From Synergistaceae bacterium (GTDB lineage: Bacteria > Synergistota > Synergistia > Synergistales > Aminobacteriaceae): a stretch of DNA of 7,713 nt. The notes beneath the pieces were generated by a model. The model did not search any database and was not told where the DNA came from. It worked only from the letters and a program-made list of their open reading frames with translations. Below are positions 5,907 through 7,713 of this stretch, piece after piece. Positions within the stretch are counted from its first letter, which is position 1, and each line of letters opens with the position of its first letter. The stretch is taken from positions 1 to 7,713 of the forward strand of contig JAISWV010000147.1 in NCBI GenBank assembly GCA_031270755.1, written 5' to 3'. The position numbers and the translations under genes were made by a program.

Positions 5907-6014
5907 ATGGAGCATTCCGCAAAATTGAAGCGAAAATCAAACCAGGGGCGGAGTGTTTTCTTTGAGGTTCCTCAGCGACCGCAGGACAAGAGGCAGCGCG
6001 TTCGCGATCTCTGA
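5907..6014 (+). CDS. Possible 35-aa basic ORF with strong Shine-Dalgarno
   Basis: An ATG at 5907 follows AGGAGG (5893-5898) with an 8-base spacer and comes 18 bases after the stop of the coiled-coil gene. It reads 35 codons to TGA 6012-6014, starting MEHSAKLKRKSNQGRS and ending in an Arg/Lys-rich tail. It overlaps the 3' end of nnrD tail to tail by 78 bp, so codon use there is constrained by the opposite gene. No family is recognised. It could be a true small protein, or the 5' stump of a gene whose rest was replaced by nnrD. Support is limited to the ribosome binding site and spacing. Confidence 0.3.
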   Translation: MEHSAKLKRKSNQGRSVFFEVPQRPQDKRQRVRDL

Positions 6015-6827
6015 CGCCAAAATTCCGTCTACCCCCATGATTTCCCTCAGACGGCTCCCTGCCATGCCGTGCAGCGTTCCGCCCAGGCACGCCGCTTCCA
6101 AGGGGCTCAACCCTTGTGCCAAAAAAGCTCCGATGCAGCCGGAGAGGACGTCGCCGGACCCCGGAACGGAAAGCTCCGGTCCTCCCCGGCTCAGTCGGAT
6201 CATCTTCCCCTCGGATGCCGCCAGCGATCCTTCTCCCTTCAAAAGGACGCAGCCCCATCGCGCGGAAAGACGCTCCGCCGCGTCCACGCGATTTTGCCGA
6301 ACGTCCTGGGGGGTCCACCCCAAAAGACGCGCCGCCTCTCCTTCGTGGGGAGTGAGAACGGCGTTCCCCCGAAGTGGGCACTCCTTGGACGAAACGGCAA
6401 GGGCGTAAAGACCATCTCCGTCCACCAATAGGGGCTTGTCCCACTTCTCCCAGAGATCCGCCACGAAGGAGACCACGGCACGGGAACGCCCCAAACCGGG
6501 GCCGGCCACCGCGGCGTTGGCGCGCGGCAGTTCTTCCAGCGAGGCGCCCGTCCAGGCGGCCTCTTCTCTGGGCAGCTGCACCGCCTCCGGCAGACGGCAC
6601 GCGCAGACATGACAGACCTCCGGGGAGGACAGGAGGGAAACGATGCCGCTCCCGCTGCGCAGCGCCGCCAGAGCGGACAATGCGGGAGCGCCCGGGTAGT
6701 TTTTCGACCCCCCCGCCACCAGAACCCGCCCCCGGTCCGTCTTGTTCATGTCCGAGAGGCGGGGCGGAATCAACTTCAGGGCGTCTTCCCGATCGAATAC
6801 GACTACGCCGTTTTCCCGGCAAAACAT
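5937..6827 (-). CDS. nnrD: ADP/ATP-dependent NAD(P)H-hydrate dehydratase, stand-alone
   Basis: NnrD repairs damaged nicotinamide cofactors by dehydrating the S form of NADHX/NADPHX back to NAD(P)H at the expense of ADP or ATP in the cytoplasm. The 296-aa protein shows the ribokinase-like carbohydrate-kinase fold of YjeF C-terminal domains: RGRVLVAGGSKNYPGAPALS (32-51), AALRSGSGIV (54-63), AGPGLGRS (108-115), LLVDGDGLYAL (133-143), LTPHEGEAARLLG (158-170), LLKGEGS (195-201) and the catalytic anion hole VPGSGDVLSG (221-230, D226). The DADAL motif common in the family reads DGDGL here. The frame extends upstream to 6980. The ATG at 6827 is chosen because AGGAGG (6837-6842) precedes it by 9 bases, while the ATG at 6851 has only AAGG. 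The NnrE epimerase domain that is often fused N-terminally is absent. Confidence 0.9.
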   Translation of the reverse strand: MFCRENGVVVFDREDALKLIPPRLSDMNKTDRGRVLVAGGSKNYPGAPALSALAALRSGSGIVSLLSSPEVCHVCACRLPEAVQLPREEAAWTGASLEELPRANAAVAGPGLGRSRAVVSFVADLWEKWDKPLLVDGDGLYALAVSSKECPLRGNAVLTPHEGEAARLLGWTPQDVRQNRVDAAERLSARWGCVLLKGEGSLAASEGKMIRLSRGGPELSVPGSGDVLSGCIGAFLAQGLSPLEAACLGGTLHGMAGSRLREIMGVDGILASEIANALPLVLRSLRNLKENTPPLV

Positions 6828-6857
6828 CGTAAATTCCCTCCTGCTTGTCATAATTAC

Positions 6858-6869
6858 CTTTATTTTACA
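6858..6869 (-). promoter_or_regulatory. Candidate -10 element (TGTAAAATAAAG) for nnrD
   Basis: TAAAAT on the minus strand lies about 35 bases before the chosen nnrD start. The identical 12-mer occurs before the 103-aa gene at 5314-5325. The -35 region is weak. If transcription starts from this box, the upstream ATG at 6851 would have almost no leader, again favouring 6827 as the start. Confidence 0.35.
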
Positions 6870-6971
6870 TCCTCTGAAATTGAATGCCCGCAAAAAATCG
6901 AAAAATCGATTGTGAATATAAACTGAGTACTTTCGAAACACTTTCAGAACTGAAAATATTGAGGAGTGGGC

Positions 6972-7000
6972 TTGCATCAAATCAGAATTCGTGGTAAAAG
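6972..7000 (+). promoter_or_regulatory. Candidate extended -10 promoter for the response regulator
   Basis: TTGCAT (6972-6977) is followed after 17 bases by TAAAAG (6995-7000), which is preceded by TGG, an extended -10 pattern. The leader would be about 45 bases to the start at 7052. The rest of the spacer 6828-7051 is AT-rich with no coding signal. Confidence 0.35.
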
Positions 7001-7051
7001 ATGTGAAAAAGCTACGATTTATTGCAGTTCTTTTTTCAGGAGGACTTGGTG

Positions 7052-7713
7052 ATGAAACAAATATTGGTGGTAGACGATAACCTGCCCAATTTGAAGCAAA
7101 TCAACATGCAGCTTTGCGGTAATTATCGGGTGGCGCTCGCCAAGTCCGGTGCGCAAGCGCTGCAGATCTGCGTGAACGAGAGACCCGACCTGATTCTTTT
7201 GGACATTCAGATGCCGGAGATGGATGGATTCGAGACCATCGCGAAAATCAAAGGAAACATCACCATGCGCAACATTCCGGTCATTTTCCTGACGGCCAAT
7301 CACGATACGGCGACGGAGGTCAAGGCCCTGGAATCCGGCGCCGTCGATTTCGTCACGAAGCCCGTCGAAAAAAGCATCTTGCTGCACAGGATAGAACTTC
7401 ACCTCCAGGTTGCCGAGTACAACCGCTCTCTTGAAAATACCGTAAAAAACCTGGAAGACGGCCTCATAACCTCCTTTTCCGATTTGATCGAGTGCAGAGA
7501 CGGCAACACCGGAGGACATGTGATGCGCACCAGCCAATACGTCCGGTTCCTTGGAGAAGAACTGCTGAGGAGGAACATGTTCGCGGACGAGCTCACGGAC
7601 AAGGCACTGGAAATGATCGTGCGCGCCACTCCGCTTCACGACGTGGGGAAGATCGGCGTCAGCGACGTCATCCTTTTGAAGCCGGCCATGCTGAACGACG
7701 AAGAATTCGCGCT
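7052..7713 (+). CDS. Response regulator with HD output domain, probably HD-GYP (partial, 3' end beyond window)
   Basis: The first 220 codons are in the window. Residues 1-118 form a receiver domain: acidic pair D8/D9 in VVDD, phospho-acceptor D51 in LLDIQMPEMDGF, T81 in FLTAN, and K103 in VTKPV. A short helical linker (119-140) joins it to an HD phosphohydrolase domain with GGHVMRTSQYV (H156), then TPLHDVGKIGVSDVILLKPAML (HD at 196-197, K200). This pattern is typical of c-di-GMP phosphodiesterases of the HD-GYP class, which degrade c-di-GMP in response to a partner histidine kinase. The GYP motif itself would lie past the right edge, so the class is inferred. AGGAGG at 7038-7043 precedes the ATG by 8 bases. 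A GTG directly in front (7049-7051, in frame) is an equally possible start. It is divergent from nnrD. Confidence 0.9.
   Translation, partial: MKQILVVDDNLPNLKQINMQLCGNYRVALAKSGAQALQICVNERPDLILLDIQMPEMDGFETIAKIKGNITMRNIPVIFLTANHDTATEVKALESGAVDFVTKPVEKSILLHRIELHLQVAEYNRSLENTVKNLEDGLITSFSDLIECRDGNTGGHVMRTSQYVRFLGEELLRRNMFADELTDKALEMIVRATPLHDVGKIGVSDVILLKPAMLNDEEFA

Noticed and set aside
5578..6822. A 414-codon minus-strand frame across nnrD and the coiled-coil gene
   Set aside because: It is Arg/Gly-rich, crosses two better-supported genes in another frame, and contains no recognisable motif.
1..6827. A combined NAD-metabolism cluster linking the nicotinamidase and NnrD
   Set aside because: The two genes lie about 5 kb apart with unrelated operons between them, so a functional link from position alone is not supported.
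7005..7037. Possible leader hairpin pairing GAAAAAG with CTTTTTTC before the response-regulator ribosome binding site
   Set aside because: Pairing is almost all A-T with a long loop and is too weak to claim as a terminator or attenuator.
7019..7639. A 206-codon minus-strand frame opposite the response regulator
   Set aside because: The plus strand encodes a clear receiver plus HD domain with all motifs, so the antisense frame is incidental.
1..7713. tRNA, rRNA, riboswitch, CRISPR array or prophage attachment site
   Set aside because: No cloverleaf, conserved rRNA segment, regularly spaced repeats, or repeat-flanked integrase was seen by reading. A covariance-model scan was not possible here.

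Overview
The window looks like chromosomal DNA from a GC-rich, Gram-negative bacterium. It carries the bifunctional ADP-heptose enzyme HldE, which serves lipopolysaccharide inner-core or S-layer/capsule glycan synthesis, next to a UDP-glucose dehydrogenase. It also carries a LarE sulfur transferase (lactate racemase nickel-pincer cofactor family) and a response regulator with an HD-type output domain. Gene content and protein style would fit an anaerobe such as a member of the Synergistota, but this is a guess that the sequence alone cannot settle. No rRNA, tRNA, CRISPR array or complete insertion sequence was seen.

Layout from left to right. A nicotinamidase-type cysteine hydrolase runs off the left edge on the minus strand (1-739). 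A short divergent promoter region follows (740-910). A tightly coupled plus-strand operon comes next: UDP-glucose 6-dehydrogenase (911-2266) and hldE (2267-3814), with the stop codon touching the next start. The hldE 3' end overlaps larE (3747-4610, minus) tail to tail by 68 bp. Upstream of larE on the minus strand lies an accessory-looking stretch: a REP hairpin with a GTAG tetranucleotide, the N-terminal remnant of a REP-associated tyrosine transposase (RAYT), a 33-codon ORF, and a 103-aa coiled-coil protein with a C-terminal membrane helix (4975-5286). Divergent from the latter, behind a good TATAAT promoter, is a coiled-coil gene (5438-5888) broken or recoded at a run of seven A. A small SD-led ORF (5907-6014) follows and runs into the 3' end of a stand-alone NAD(P)H-hydrate dehydratase gene nnrD (5937-6827, minus). 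After a 224-bp AT-rich divergent spacer, a response regulator with an HD (probably HD-GYP) domain runs off the right edge.

How the genes relate. ugd and hldE make two activated sugars (UDP-glucuronate and ADP-glycero-manno-heptose precursors) and probably form one envelope-glycan operon. The nicotinamidase and NnrD are housekeeping NAD-salvage and NADH-repair functions with no visible operon link to each other. The stretch 4611-6014 is the least ordinary part. It holds the transposase remnant, the REP, a duplicated 26-bp translation-initiation segment, two unfamiliar coiled-coil genes in divergent orientation, and a homopolymer frameshift. No complete new defence or mobile system is evident; the curiosities are local.
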